Positions 8,606 through 16,390 of a stretch of 64,000 nucleotides of DNA are shown in pieces. Below the pieces are notes generated by a model. It saw nothing but the letters and a program-made list of their open reading frames with translations. It had not been told where the DNA came from and did not search any database. A program made the position numbers and the translations under genes. The stretch covers positions 480,501-544,500 of the forward strand of contig NZ_CP045201.1 in assembly GCF_014899185.1 (NCBI RefSeq), in the 5' to 3' direction. The stretch is from Pseudooceanicola spongiae (lineage in GTDB: Bacteria > Pseudomonadota > Alphaproteobacteria > Rhodobacterales > Rhodobacteraceae). The number at the start of each line of letters is the position of its first letter. Position 1 is the stretch's first letter.

Positions 8606-9640
8606 TCAGAGAAGGCGCAGCTCTTGCATCAGGGCGACCTGGGACTCCATCATGCGGGTCGACAGATTGTCCGTTGCGGCCTTCTTCCAGGATTCCACCG
8701 CCTGATTGCGGGCCTCGGCGATATCCACCGGATCGAGATCGATGATCTCGACGCCCGCGTCCTGGTACTTTTTGAGGTATTCGCCATCCGAGACGATGAT
8801 GTTCTGGCGCAGACTGCCGGAAATCTCGCGCGCAGCGACGGCGAGGGCGGCCTTCTGCTGGTCATCCAGCGCGTCATAGGCCCGCGTGTTGGCGACATAG
8901 GACGTGGCGGTGGTGGGCTGGTGTATGCCGGGCAGGATCAGGTATTTCGCGACTTCCTGCAGGCCTTCTTCGTAGTTGGCCTTGATGTCGCCCCGGTCGG
9001 CAACCTCGATCAGGCCTTTGTCGAGGGCGGAATAGACCTCGGACGTGGGCAGAGGCGAGACGGCAACGCCGAAATCCCCCATGACCGCCGCGGCGAGGCC
9101 GACAAAGCGGCCCTTCAGCCCGTTCAGATCGGCGATCGTGCGGATCGGTACGGTCGAGTGCATCGGTTCCTGACCATAGACCGTCGGGGCGATATAGGTC
9201 AGCCCGGCGGGGGCATAGCTTTCGCGCGCCAGCTCCAGACCGCCGCGTTCATAGAACCACGCCTCGTACTGGTCGGGATCGGGAAAGCCGAAGGGCACGG
9301 TGGACGAAAAGCCATGCGCCGGGATCTTGCCAGCGGTGTAGCCATCAAAGGTCTTCATCATCTCGAACGCGCCGCCGCGCACGGCGTCGAAGGCCTGCGC
9401 CGAAGGCACGATCTGCCCGCCCGCGAAGGGCGTGATTTCCAGCGACCCGTTGGTCAGCTCGGCGACGCGGGCGCAGAAGGCTTCCTCGTAGATCATCGGA
9501 GTGGTGCCGCCGCCCCAGAGGGCCTGCATGCGCCATTTCGTACCGTCGGCCGCGCGGGCCCTGCCGGCTGTCAGAAGTGCGGGCGCAGCCAGAGCCGCCG
9601 CCCCAAGCCGCAGGAATGCGCGCCTTTTGGACATAGTCAT
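8606..9640 (-). CDS. dctP: TRAP transporter substrate-binding protein (DctP type)
   Basis: A 344-residue periplasmic binding protein. The N-terminus SKRRAFLRLGAAALAAPALL is a twin-arginine signal (RRAFLR), implying folded export by the Tat system. The mature part has DctP-family features: WGGGTTPMIYEEAFCARV, LKGRFVGLAAAVMGDFGV, and EVYSALDKGLIEVADRGD. An AGGAGG-like site six or seven bases before the ATG supports the start. It sits between mvaA and dctQ. Substrate is inferred from context to be mevalonate or a close relative. Confidence 0.9.
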   Translation of the reverse strand: MTMSKRRAFLRLGAAALAAPALLTAGRARAADGTKWRMQALWGGGTTPMIYEEAFCARVAELTNGSLEITPFAGGQIVPSAQAFDAVRGGAFEMMKTFDGYTAGKIPAHGFSSTVPFGFPDPDQYEAWFYERGGLELARESYAPAGLTYIAPTVYGQEPMHSTVPIRTIADLNGLKGRFVGLAAAVMGDFGVAVSPLPTSEVYSALDKGLIEVADRGDIKANYEEGLQEVAKYLILPGIHQPTTATSYVANTRAYDALDDQQKAALAVAAREISGSLRQNIIVSDGEYLKKYQDAGVEIIDLDPVDIAEARNQAVESWKKAATDNLSTRMMESQVALMQELRLL

Positions 9641-9664
9641 CGTGTATCCTCCCTTATTTGAAGT

Positions 9665-10966
9665 TCAGGCGCCCTCCAGCACCTTTTTTGCGTGTGCGAC
9701 ACTGACGTCGCCCGCAGCAACCAGGGCCTTTGCGACCCGGTCGATCTCTGCGCCGGCTGCGCCAGCGGTAATTGCGATGTTTCTGGCGTGCAAGGCCATG
9801 TGCCCGCGCTGAATGCCCTCGGTCGAGAGCGCGCGCAGGGCGGCCATGTTCTGGGCCAGCCCGACAGCCGCCGTCACTTCGCCCAGCTGCTGGGCCGAGG
9901 TGATCTGCATCAGCCTGAGCGAGGCCTGCGCGGCGGGGTGGGTGCGGGTGGCACCGCCGACGATGCCAAGCGCCATCGGCATTTCCAACGTGCCGATCAG
10001 CGCGCCATCGGTGGCAATTTCCCAGGTGGTCAGTGAGGTATAGCGCCCCGAGCGCGCGGCATAGGCATGTGCGCCCGCCTCGATCGCGCGCCAGTCGTTG
10101 CCGGTGGCGACGACGACCGGATCAATGCCGTTCATGATGCCCTTGTTGTGGGTGGCCGCCCGGTAGGGGTCGATGAGGGCGAGGGCGCAGGCCTCGACCA
10201 TGCCTTGCGCGACCTCGGCGCCGGCCAGCGTCTTGGTCGTCAGCGCCTCGGCAGGGATGCGCACGCTGGCGGTGACAAGACGGCGATCGGCGAGGTTGGA
10301 CAGGATGCGCAGGCGGACCTTGCCACCGCTGATCTGCTCGACCTTCGGGGCCAGCATTTCGGCCATCGAGTTGACGGTATTGGCGCCCATGGCGTCGCGC
10401 ACGTCGACCATCAGGTGCAGCACGACCATCGGACCGATGGGCGAGGTGGCAAACACCTCGATCTCGATATCCTTGCAGCCGCCGCCGAGGCCGACCAGCA
10501 CGGTGTCGCGGGAATTGGCCATCTCGATCAGGGTGTCGCGCTGTGACAGCAGGCGGGCGCGGGCGCCGTAAGGATCGCTGAGGCCGACAACCTGGATCTG
10601 GGCGCGCATGATCGGCAAGGTGCTGCTGGCAGTAAATCCGCCGCCCGCCCGCGCGATCCGGGCCATGTAGGACGCCGCAGCGACGACCGAAGGCTCCTCG
10701 ACCGCCATGGGGATCAGGTAGTCGCGGCCGTTGACGGTAAAGTTGGTGGCGACCCCCATGGGCAGCTCGAAGGTGCCGATGACGTTCTCGATCATGCCAT
10801 TGGCCATCTCGAGCGGTAGGGCGCCAGCGCCCGCCAGCAGGGCATCGTCGGATGGGGCCAGATTGGCGCAGTCGATGATGGCGCGGCGACGCGTGGCGGG
10901 GTCCATGTCGCGCATGCCTTCGATGCGGGAATTGACGTCGGGGGTGTCCGGGGTGGGGCTGGTCAT
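9665..10966 (-). CDS. mvaA: Hydroxymethylglutaryl-CoA reductase, degradative (class II)
   Basis: A 433-residue class II HMG-CoA reductase, which in catabolism oxidises mevalonate plus CoA to HMG-CoA with NAD. The class II catalytic set is visible: Glu in [11 protein letters not shown] (E90/E91), Lys in HNKGIMNG (K275), Asp in NGIDPVV (D282), and His in GHMALHARN (H389 or H393). The DAMGANTVN nucleotide motif is at 191-199. Length matches the Pseudomonas mevalonii enzyme. It is first in an operon with a TRAP transporter and a broken HMG-CoA lyase, divergent from a MocR regulator. The context favours use of external mevalonate over isoprenoid synthesis. Confidence 0.92.
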   Translation of the reverse strand: MTSPTPDTPDVNSRIEGMRDMDPATRRRAIIDCANLAPSDDALLAGAGALPLEMANGMIENVIGTFELPMGVATNFTVNGRDYLIPMAVEEPSVVAAASYMARIARAGGGFTASSTLPIMRAQIQVVGLSDPYGARARLLSQRDTLIEMANSRDTVLVGLGGGCKDIEIEVFATSPIGPMVVLHLMVDVRDAMGANTVNSMAEMLAPKVEQISGGKVRLRILSNLADRRLVTASVRIPAEALTTKTLAGAEVAQGMVEACALALIDPYRAATHNKGIMNGIDPVVVATGNDWRAIEAGAHAYAARSGRYTSLTTWEIATDGALIGTLEMPMALGIVGGATRTHPAAQASLRLMQITSAQQLGEVTAAVGLAQNMAALRALSTEGIQRGHMALHARNIAITAGAAGAEIDRVAKALVAAGDVSVAHAKKVLEGA

Positions 10967-11021
10967 GAACGCTCCTCCTTCATGTTGCGGCAGTTATCGC
11001 GGAGAGGGGCGGGTATGTATT

Positions 11022-11055
11022 GGTACAGTTTGAGGAAATGTCTCTGTACTGTACC
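11022..11055. promoter_or_regulatory. Candidate operator between mvaA operon and MocR gene
   Basis: Inverted repeat GGTACAG (11022-11028) and CTGTACC (11049-11055), with centres 27 bp apart; an extra CTGTAC (11044-11049) overlaps the right arm. It lies in the 114-bp gap between the divergent mvaA and MocR genes, 25 bp before the MocR start codon. The position suits an autoregulated site controlling both directions. Confidence 0.55.
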
Positions 11056-11080
11056 TGCTCAATTCCGGGTACACTTGGCC

Positions 11081-12421
11081 ATGGCTCAGACAAAGACAGA
11101 CCGGATTTTTCATGCCCTGCGTGAGCGGATCGAAGCCGGCGAGCTGGCCGAGGGCGTCAAGCTGATGTCCATTCGCCAGGCGGCGGCGCATTTCGATGCC
11201 TCGAAAAACATCGTGGTGACAGCTTATGACAGGCTGGTCGCCCATGGCCTTGCGGCGTCGCGTCAGGGGGCGGGATTCTATGTCACGCGCAGGCTGGCCG
11301 CCAATGCCGAGCCTTTGAACCTGCAGGAGGCCAGCGACAACATCAGCCTCCTGCACGCCCAGCTTGACCGGCCCTATACTGTGCTGGTGGGCGACGGGCG
11401 TCCCCCGGGGGCTTGGTTGCTGACCAGTGCGCCAGCGGTGACGCTGACCCATGAGGAGGTCGGCTATGGTGCGCCGCATGGCTTGCTGGCGCTGCGCGAC
11501 TGCATCGCCGCCGGCCAGATCGCGGCCGGAATTGAGGTCTCTCCGGCGCAGATTGTCACGACCTTTGGTGCCAACCATGCGCTGGATCTGGTCTTGCGCC
11601 GCTTTACCCGGCCGGGCGACACCGTGCTGGTGGACGACCCGGGGTACTATCCGCTGTTCGCCAAGCTGACGTTGGCTGGTGTTACCTTCGTCGGTGTGCC
11701 CAGAACGCCGCGCGGCCCGGACCCTGCTGCGCTTGCGGCTCTGGCGGATCTGCACGGGGCGCGCCTCTTCTTCACACAGTCGCTGGCGCAGAACCCGACG
11801 GGGTGTTCCATTGACCTGCCGACGGCCCATGCCATCCTCCAGGTGGCAGCACGGCGCGACATGCTGATCATAGACGACGATCCGTTCATCGATCTGCCCG
11901 GGGTCAGTGGCACGCGTCTGGCCGAGTTGGATCAGTTCAGCCGAGTCATTCAGATCGGCACCTATTCGAAGATCCTGTCACCCTCGCTACGCTCCGGCTT
12001 CATCATTGCCAGTGCCGAGATTGCAGACAGTCTGGCCGAGCTGAAGATGATCCTGGTGGTCAACAGCTCCAGCTACACCGAGCGTCTGATCGCTCAGATC
12101 ATACGCTCGCGTCGCTACGAGAAGGTGCGCACCAGTCTGGCGAGGCGTTTGGAGCGTGAGCGCAGCAACGGTATCAGCAGGCTGGAGCAGCTGGGGTTCA
12201 GTCTGTTCGCGCCTCCCTCCGGAGGGCTGTATGGCTGGATCCGATTGGCGGAGGGGACGAATGATCTTGACGTCGCGCATGCCGCGGCGGGACACGGGAT
12301 CTTCCTTGCACCGGGCACCTTGTTCCGCGCGGCCGAGGACACCAGCCTGCCGGGATTGCGAGTCAACTGGAGTCGCGTGAATGACAGTCGTTTCTTCTCT
12401 TTTCTAAAGGGATTGAGGTGA
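11081..12421 (+). CDS. MocR-type regulator (GntR HTH fused to PLP aminotransferase fold)
   Basis: 446 residues. An N-terminal GntR winged helix (about 1-70: IFHALRERIEAGELAEG, then SIRQAAAHFDASKNIVVTAY) is fused to a fold-type I aminotransferase domain. The PLP-lysine region reads IGTYSKILSPSLRSGF, with QNPTGCSID and DDDPFIDLP as cofactor-pocket motifs. MocR proteins use PLP as an effector cofactor and usually sense amines or amino acids. The frame stays open upstream, but MAQTKTDRIFHALRERIEAG is the normal family start. Divergent from the mevalonate-type operon, which it probably controls. Confidence 0.88.
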   Translation: MAQTKTDRIFHALRERIEAGELAEGVKLMSIRQAAAHFDASKNIVVTAYDRLVAHGLAASRQGAGFYVTRRLAANAEPLNLQEASDNISLLHAQLDRPYTVLVGDGRPPGAWLLTSAPAVTLTHEEVGYGAPHGLLALRDCIAAGQIAAGIEVSPAQIVTTFGANHALDLVLRRFTRPGDTVLVDDPGYYPLFAKLTLAGVTFVGVPRTPRGPDPAALAALADLHGARLFFTQSLAQNPTGCSIDLPTAHAILQVAARRDMLIIDDDPFIDLPGVSGTRLAELDQFSRVIQIGTYSKILSPSLRSGFIIASAEIADSLAELKMILVVNSSSYTERLIAQIIRSRRYEKVRTSLARRLERERSNGISRLEQLGFSLFAPPSGGLYGWIRLAEGTNDLDVAHAAAGHGIFLAPGTLFRAAEDTSLPGLRVNWSRVNDSRFFSFLKGLR

Positions 12422-13133
12422 TTGCCCGAGTATAGGAGTGCAAGGAAAAAGCGCCCCGCATGTGCGAGAGGTCGCAGTCGTTGCAGGCTATCAGCGCTGG
12501 CAAGCCGCGGTACCGAGAGTGCAAAATCGAGTAGTCAGTGGCGTGTGAACCGCTCCTCTCTGGGCGCGTCTGCGTCGGCTCCGCTGACAAACCGTGGCTG
12601 CGAAAATTGCAGTGTCAGTCGCTATGACAGGCAGCGCCTAGGGCTGGGACACTTGATAGTCCTCTGTCGAAAGTGCCGTCATCCAGCGCGACAAAGCCGG
12701 TGAACCAGCCAAAAGGTGACTGGCGACAAAGCCCTTGCGGGTCGATAGCCAAGCCTTTTGATGGTTCTACAAGGCCGGGATAGCCGTCAGCACGCCACCT
12801 TTTGAGGTGGATCACGTGCCGAAAGCCTCCGCCCGCCTGCCCCTAATCTGCGTACTGGCGAGTCCCTTCCACCCGTATCTTTGGGTGCCGCAGACAGCGA
12901 GCGATCTGGAACGCTAGGCTGGTTGGCCTGTCCTGTGGCCCCTCTCGTAATGCGCTTTGTGCCGAGTGGAGGGGTGCTGCGTGCCGCGTGTGACGGGCAC
13001 AGGATCTGCTGTGACTTGAGACAGGAAGCCAAGCCGGAGCAATCCTCCCGGCCTGATCTGGAAGGAAACGTTCTAAATGGGGAAATTTGACGCAAACATT
13101 CTCGCTGGACGTGAGTTCCTTTCGGCGTAAAGG
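12422..13133. other. Gene-poor stretch with no recognised gene
   Basis: About 700 bp between the MocR gene and the small secreted peptide. Several short open frames occur on both strands, but none has protein-like composition, a good ribosome site, or a recognisable motif. Its base pattern is less regular than the coding DNA around it. It may be decayed coding DNA or an unannotated RNA region; nothing more can be said. Confidence 0.3.
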
Positions 13134-13148
13134 TTAATATCTCGTTAA
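13134..13148 (+). promoter_or_regulatory. CtrA-like site TTAA-N7-TTAA
   Basis: TTAA at 13134-13137 and TTAA at 13145-13148, exactly seven bases apart, match the consensus of the alphaproteobacterial cell-cycle regulator CtrA. The site lies 86 bp upstream of the start of the small secreted peptide gene, a plausible position for promoter control. Chance occurrence is less likely in GC-rich DNA but not excluded. Confidence 0.5.
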
Positions 13149-13233
13149 TTTTGGCTGGAAGAGAGGGACTTGTTCCCGCTGACTGTTTGCTGAGCCCCTT
13201 GCTCGGATCCACGTTCCCTAAGGACTTCCTGTT

Positions 13234-13389
13234 GTGATCAAAGCACTTTTGAGCTTCGCGCTTTCCATCCTCTTTGTGACCTCGCTTTCGCTACCTGCAT
13301 CGGCGCATGGCGGCGGGTGCCGCAAAAGCTCCCCTCCGGGACAGTGCTGCCATATGGAAAAAGCCGTCGGTCGGGTGCACTGCCACTAA
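13234..13389 (+). CDS. Small secreted His/Cys-rich peptide
   Basis: A 51-residue product. GTG start at 13234, with AAGGA nine bases upstream and an in-frame stop just before it. The first 24 or so residues are a signal peptide (KALLSFALSILFVTSLSLPA, then SA). The mature part is about 27 residues: HGGGCRKSSPPGQCCHM, then EKAVGRVHCH. It has four cysteines and several histidines, and ends in a V-H-C-H motif resembling YHYH-type metal-binding tails. Function unknown; metal binding or a disulfide-bonded periplasmic peptide is possible. A CtrA-like site lies upstream. Confidence 0.65.
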   Translation: MIKALLSFALSILFVTSLSLPASAHGGGCRKSSPPGQCCHMEKAVGRVHCH

Positions 13390-13651
13390 TCCTGAAGGCC
13401 TAAAACTGGCGCCGGGCGGGCCGTCACGGACTTTCTTGGCGCCGAGAGGGGTGCCGACAGTGCCGGGTTGGCCGAGACTGTTTTTGGCGCAGTGCGATCT
13501 GCAAAACTCGGGATTTTCGCGTCGGTTTGCCTGTTTGGGCGGCGGGAAAACGAAGAGCGCGCGATCCGCGCCTGGCCCTGCGGGCTTGTCGTATCCAGAT
13601 CGGTTTCAGAGCGATATCACCGAAAGTGTAAAGGGTTAGAAGGGGCGCGCC

Positions 13652-15013
13652 ATGACCTGCGATGCACTTTGGCAAATGGATGCCACGGCACTTTCACAGG
13701 CATTCTCCAGAGGCGAGACGGATCCGGTGGACGCCCTTGAGGCCTGTCTGGCGCAGATGGATCTGCTGGAGCCAATGTTGAATGCCTATACCTGCCGGGG
13801 CCCGGAGGCGCGTGGCGAAGCGGAGCGGGCGGCCCGGCGCTGGCGTGAGGGCAGGGCGCTCAGCCCGTTGGACGGGGTGCCGGTGATCGTGAAGGACAAC
13901 CTCTGCGTGGCCGGAATGGCGGCATCCTGGGGCACCAGGGTGCTGGCGGGGCGGGTGTGCGCGGGCGACGAAGCGCCGGTGCAGCGCCTGCGCTCGGGCG
14001 GAATTATCGTTGTGGGCAAAGGGAATACACCGGAGTTCGCAGTCGAGGGGTATACCGGAAATCAGACGTTCGGGGCGACGGGCAATCCCTTCGCGCCGGG
14101 GCTGACGCCGGGGGGATCTTCGGGCGGGGTGGTGGCGGCTGTGGCGGCGGGCATGGCCTTTGCCGGGCTGGCCACGGATGGCGGCGGATCGATCCGGCGT
14201 CCGGCGGGCTACACCGGGCTGTTTGGGCTGAAACCGGGCATCGGGCATGTCCATCGCGCCGGGGGGCTGGCGCAACTTTTGCTGGATTTTGAAGTGGTTG
14301 GCCCTGTCGCGCGATCGCTGCGTGACCTGCGGGCAATCGATACGCTGCTGAGCGAGAAGGCCCATGAAACGGTGCGCCCCGGGCCGCGCAGGATCCTCGC
14401 CGTTGCGGCGATTTCGGACCATCGGTATGACGTCGGTATCGCGTCGGTATTTGAACAGTGCGTTTCTGAGCTGGAGGCCGCCGGTCACACGATCACGCCC
14501 GGGCCTCTGCCGGTCGATCTGGAGCCGCTGAACGCGGTCTGGGGCAGCATCGCCGAGATCGGTCTGGCCCGCCTGTTTGCCGCCGATCCGGAGGTCGCCG
14601 CCTCGGCTGCGCCGAAATACCGCGAGATGGCGCAGCGCGGCCAGAGCTATGACGCGGCCTACCTCTATGACGTGCTGACCCGGGTCTATGCGCTGCGCGA
14701 GGCGGCGCGCGATCTCTGGGGGTATGACGCTGTGCTGATGCCGACGAGTGCGGCCTACCCCTGGCCTGCGGATCAGGCCTATCCGCCCCAGATCAATGGC
14801 CATGACGTCGGCCCACGCGGCCATGCGGTCTATACCGGCTGGGTCAATGCCGCAGGGTTGCCGGCGGTGGCGTTTCCGGCGTCGGTACCCGAGGGGCTGC
14901 CGGTCGGGGTGCAGCTGATCGGGCGCATGGGCAGCGAGGCCAGCCTGATGGCCATCGCGGAGGGCGTCGCGCCGCCGTTCCGCTGGCCGGATCTGGCGCT
15001 CAGCGCAGGGTGA
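13652..15013 (+). CDS. Amidase signature family hydrolase
   Basis: 453 residues of the amidase signature family, which hydrolyses amide bonds through a Ser-cisSer-Lys triad. All three are visible: Lys in PVIVKDNLCVAG (about residue 75), cis-Ser and nucleophile Ser in the glycine/serine-rich PGGSSGGVVAAVAAG and TDGGGSIRRPAGYTG. The C-terminal closing motif GLPVGVQLIGRMGSEASLM is present. It resembles GatA-like or allophanate-hydrolase-like amidases, but without GatB/C neighbours it is a catabolic type. Its last 14 bp overlap the end of the convergent hydratase gene. An 11-bp-period repeat found elsewhere in the window is embedded in the frame at 14408-14466. Confidence 0.88.
   Translation: MTCDALWQMDATALSQAFSRGETDPVDALEACLAQMDLLEPMLNAYTCRGPEARGEAERAARRWREGRALSPLDGVPVIVKDNLCVAGMAASWGTRVLAGRVCAGDEAPVQRLRSGGIIVVGKGNTPEFAVEGYTGNQTFGATGNPFAPGLTPGGSSGGVVAAVAAGMAFAGLATDGGGSIRRPAGYTGLFGLKPGIGHVHRAGGLAQLLLDFEVVGPVARSLRDLRAIDTLLSEKAHETVRPGPRRILAVAAISDHRYDVGIASVFEQCVSELEAAGHTITPGPLPVDLEPLNAVWGSIAEIGLARLFAADPEVAASAAPKYREMAQRGQSYDAAYLYDVLTRVYALREAARDLWGYDAVLMPTSAAYPWPADQAYPPQINGHDVGPRGHAVYTGWVNAAGLPAVAFPASVPEGLPVGVQLIGRMGSEASLMAIAEGVAPPFRWPDLALSAG
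14408..14466 (+). repeat. 11-bp-period repeat, copy inside the amidase gene
   Basis: Three successive units ATCGGTATGA, CGTCGGTATCG, CGTCGGTATTT, then GAACAGTGCGT, flanked by GCGATTT on the left. The order and 11-bp spacing match the intergenic copies at 29353-29409 and 61998-62052. The reading frame stays open through it (SDHRYDVGIASVFEQC), so here the element is also coding. Confidence 0.6.
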
Positions 15014-15743
15014 GGGAGACGCTGCCCAGCCCGTCGATCTGGCCGCGCACTTCGCAGGTGTCGCGGACATAGGTCAGCGGGTGCAGCGATCCGGTGATGA
15101 CGATCTGACCGACCTGAAGCCCACCGCAATGCGTGCCAATCTGGCCCAGCAGCGCCACGAGGGTGGCCAGAGCAGAGCCGCCGGGCACCTCGGCAGGGCC
15201 GTCGAGCAGCAGGGTGTCGCCCGCCTGCATCCGCGCGGTGACGGTGGCAAAGTCGCGTCCGTCCCAGTTGGCGAGGGGCGTGCCGATGATCAGACCGTGG
15301 TTGATCTGGAAGTCGGCGAGTTTGGCGAGCGGGTCTTCGGCGCGCGGACCGCTGAGCCTTGTATCGACCAGCTCGATCACCGGGACGGGCTGGATGCAGC
15401 GCAGCAGGGCGGCGTCGAACCCGGCCTCCGCTGGGTCGGGCAGCGGGGCGATGATCTTCCAGCCGACCTCAAGCTCGATCCCCATCTCGTCGCCAAGCGT
15501 CACTTCGGCGCCGGAGGGCAGGGTGAATTCGGCGCGGATGGGGGCCATGGTCGGGGGGGCTGCGGATTTGCACGCGGTCTTGAACCCGGCGACGGGGCCG
15601 AGATCGGCAAGGCCAGCGATGATGCGGCTTTGCACCTGATAGGCCTCGGCCAAGGTGGCGGGTGCGGGGGCGTCCGGTGCGGCGCGGGTGCCGCTGCGAT
15701 GCGCCGCGATCAGGGCGTCGGCAAAGGCGTTGAGATCGGTCAT
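15000..15743 (-). CDS. 2-keto-4-pentenoate hydratase/fumarylacetoacetase-fold enzyme (MhpD-like)
   Basis: 247 residues of the MhpD/FAH superfamily, which hydrates or decarboxylates 2-oxo acids using a divalent metal. The metal-ligand motif IELEVGW and the later VIELVDTR are present, as is the conserved NHGLIIGTPL. Length fits the single-domain hydratases (about 250-260). It is the last gene of the ABC transporter operon and overlaps the racemase-like gene by 4 bp. Its substrate is unknown; it probably handles an intermediate derived from the imported compound. Confidence 0.8.
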   Translation of the reverse strand: MTDLNAFADALIAAHRSGTRAAPDAPAPATLAEAYQVQSRIIAGLADLGPVAGFKTACKSAAPPTMAPIRAEFTLPSGAEVTLGDEMGIELEVGWKIIAPLPDPAEAGFDAALLRCIQPVPVIELVDTRLSGPRAEDPLAKLADFQINHGLIIGTPLANWDGRDFATVTARMQAGDTLLLDGPAEVPGGSALATLVALLGQIGTHCGGLQVGQIVITGSLHPLTYVRDTCEVRGQIDGLGSVSLTLR

Positions 15744-16387
15744 GCGGTGTCCTGAAGGAGAAGAGCGAGGCCGCGTGCCGCCTCGGGGATGGGCGCGACA
15801 AGAGCGCAGGGGGCAAGCGGGCGCAAGCGCTCTGCGGCCTCGCCCAAGGGGCCGCCGCCGATGATCACGGCCTTGGCCCCTGCGGCATGGGCGCGGTGGG
15901 TGGCGGCCAGCAGAGCGGCGTCAAGCGCGATGGTATCGTGCGACAGCGCATCGGGGTCGCCGTTGGTCAGGAAGGTGCCGAGGTACGCGCCGTTGGGGGC
16001 AGAGCTGCGCATCAGGGCGTCGATGCCGGTGACCAGCGCGGGTGTATGCGTCACCACGGCGTAGCGCCGACCACCCTGCGCAGCGGCGCGTGCCGCAGCC
16101 GCGCCGATGCCGACGACGGGAATGGAGAGGCGCGCCGCGAGGGCCGCGCGCCCGGGATCGCCAAAGGCCGAGACGATGATGCCGCCGATGCCCGGGGGGA
16201 TCGGCGCGCCGCCCACGACGCTGGCGGCCGCGGCGAGGCTGTCCAGCGTGGTGATCAGGGCGGGGCCGCTGGGGGCGGTCCAGCCCCGCACGCCCGGCAG
16301 CACGCGGCGCGCGATCGCCACCATGGCCTCGGTCGTGGCGGCGTTGCTGTTGGGGTTCATCAGCAGGACACGGGGTGCGGCAGGCAT
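15740..16387 (-). CDS. Asp/Glu/hydantoin racemase-fold protein lacking both catalytic cysteines
   Basis: 215 residues with the superfamily start VLLMNPNSNAATTEAM and overall length of hydantoin racemases. These enzymes use two cysteines for proton exchange, usually in A-C-F-x-D-x-G and L-G-C-A-G-M. Here the matching segments are IIVSAFGDPG and VIIGGGPLG: Ala and Gly replace the cysteines. The only Cys (LAPCALV, near the C-terminus) is not in either place. Racemisation by the usual mechanism seems impossible, so it may be a binding protein, a decarboxylase-like variant, or degenerate. It is translationally coupled to the hydratase and sits just downstream of the ABC genes. Confidence 0.72.
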   Translation of the reverse strand: MPAAPRVLLMNPNSNAATTEAMVAIARRVLPGVRGWTAPSGPALITTLDSLAAAASVVGGAPIPPGIGGIIVSAFGDPGRAALAARLSIPVVGIGAAAARAAAQGGRRYAVVTHTPALVTGIDALMRSSAPNGAYLGTFLTNGDPDALSHDTIALDAALLAATHRAHAAGAKAVIIGGGPLGEAAERLRPLAPCALVAPIPEAARGLALLLQDTA

Positions 16388-16390
16388 CGG

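Noticed and set aside
12422..13133. A broken gene or insertion sequence in the gene-poor stretch
   Set aside because: No transposase-like or other family fragment could be recognised in any frame, and no terminal repeats were found.
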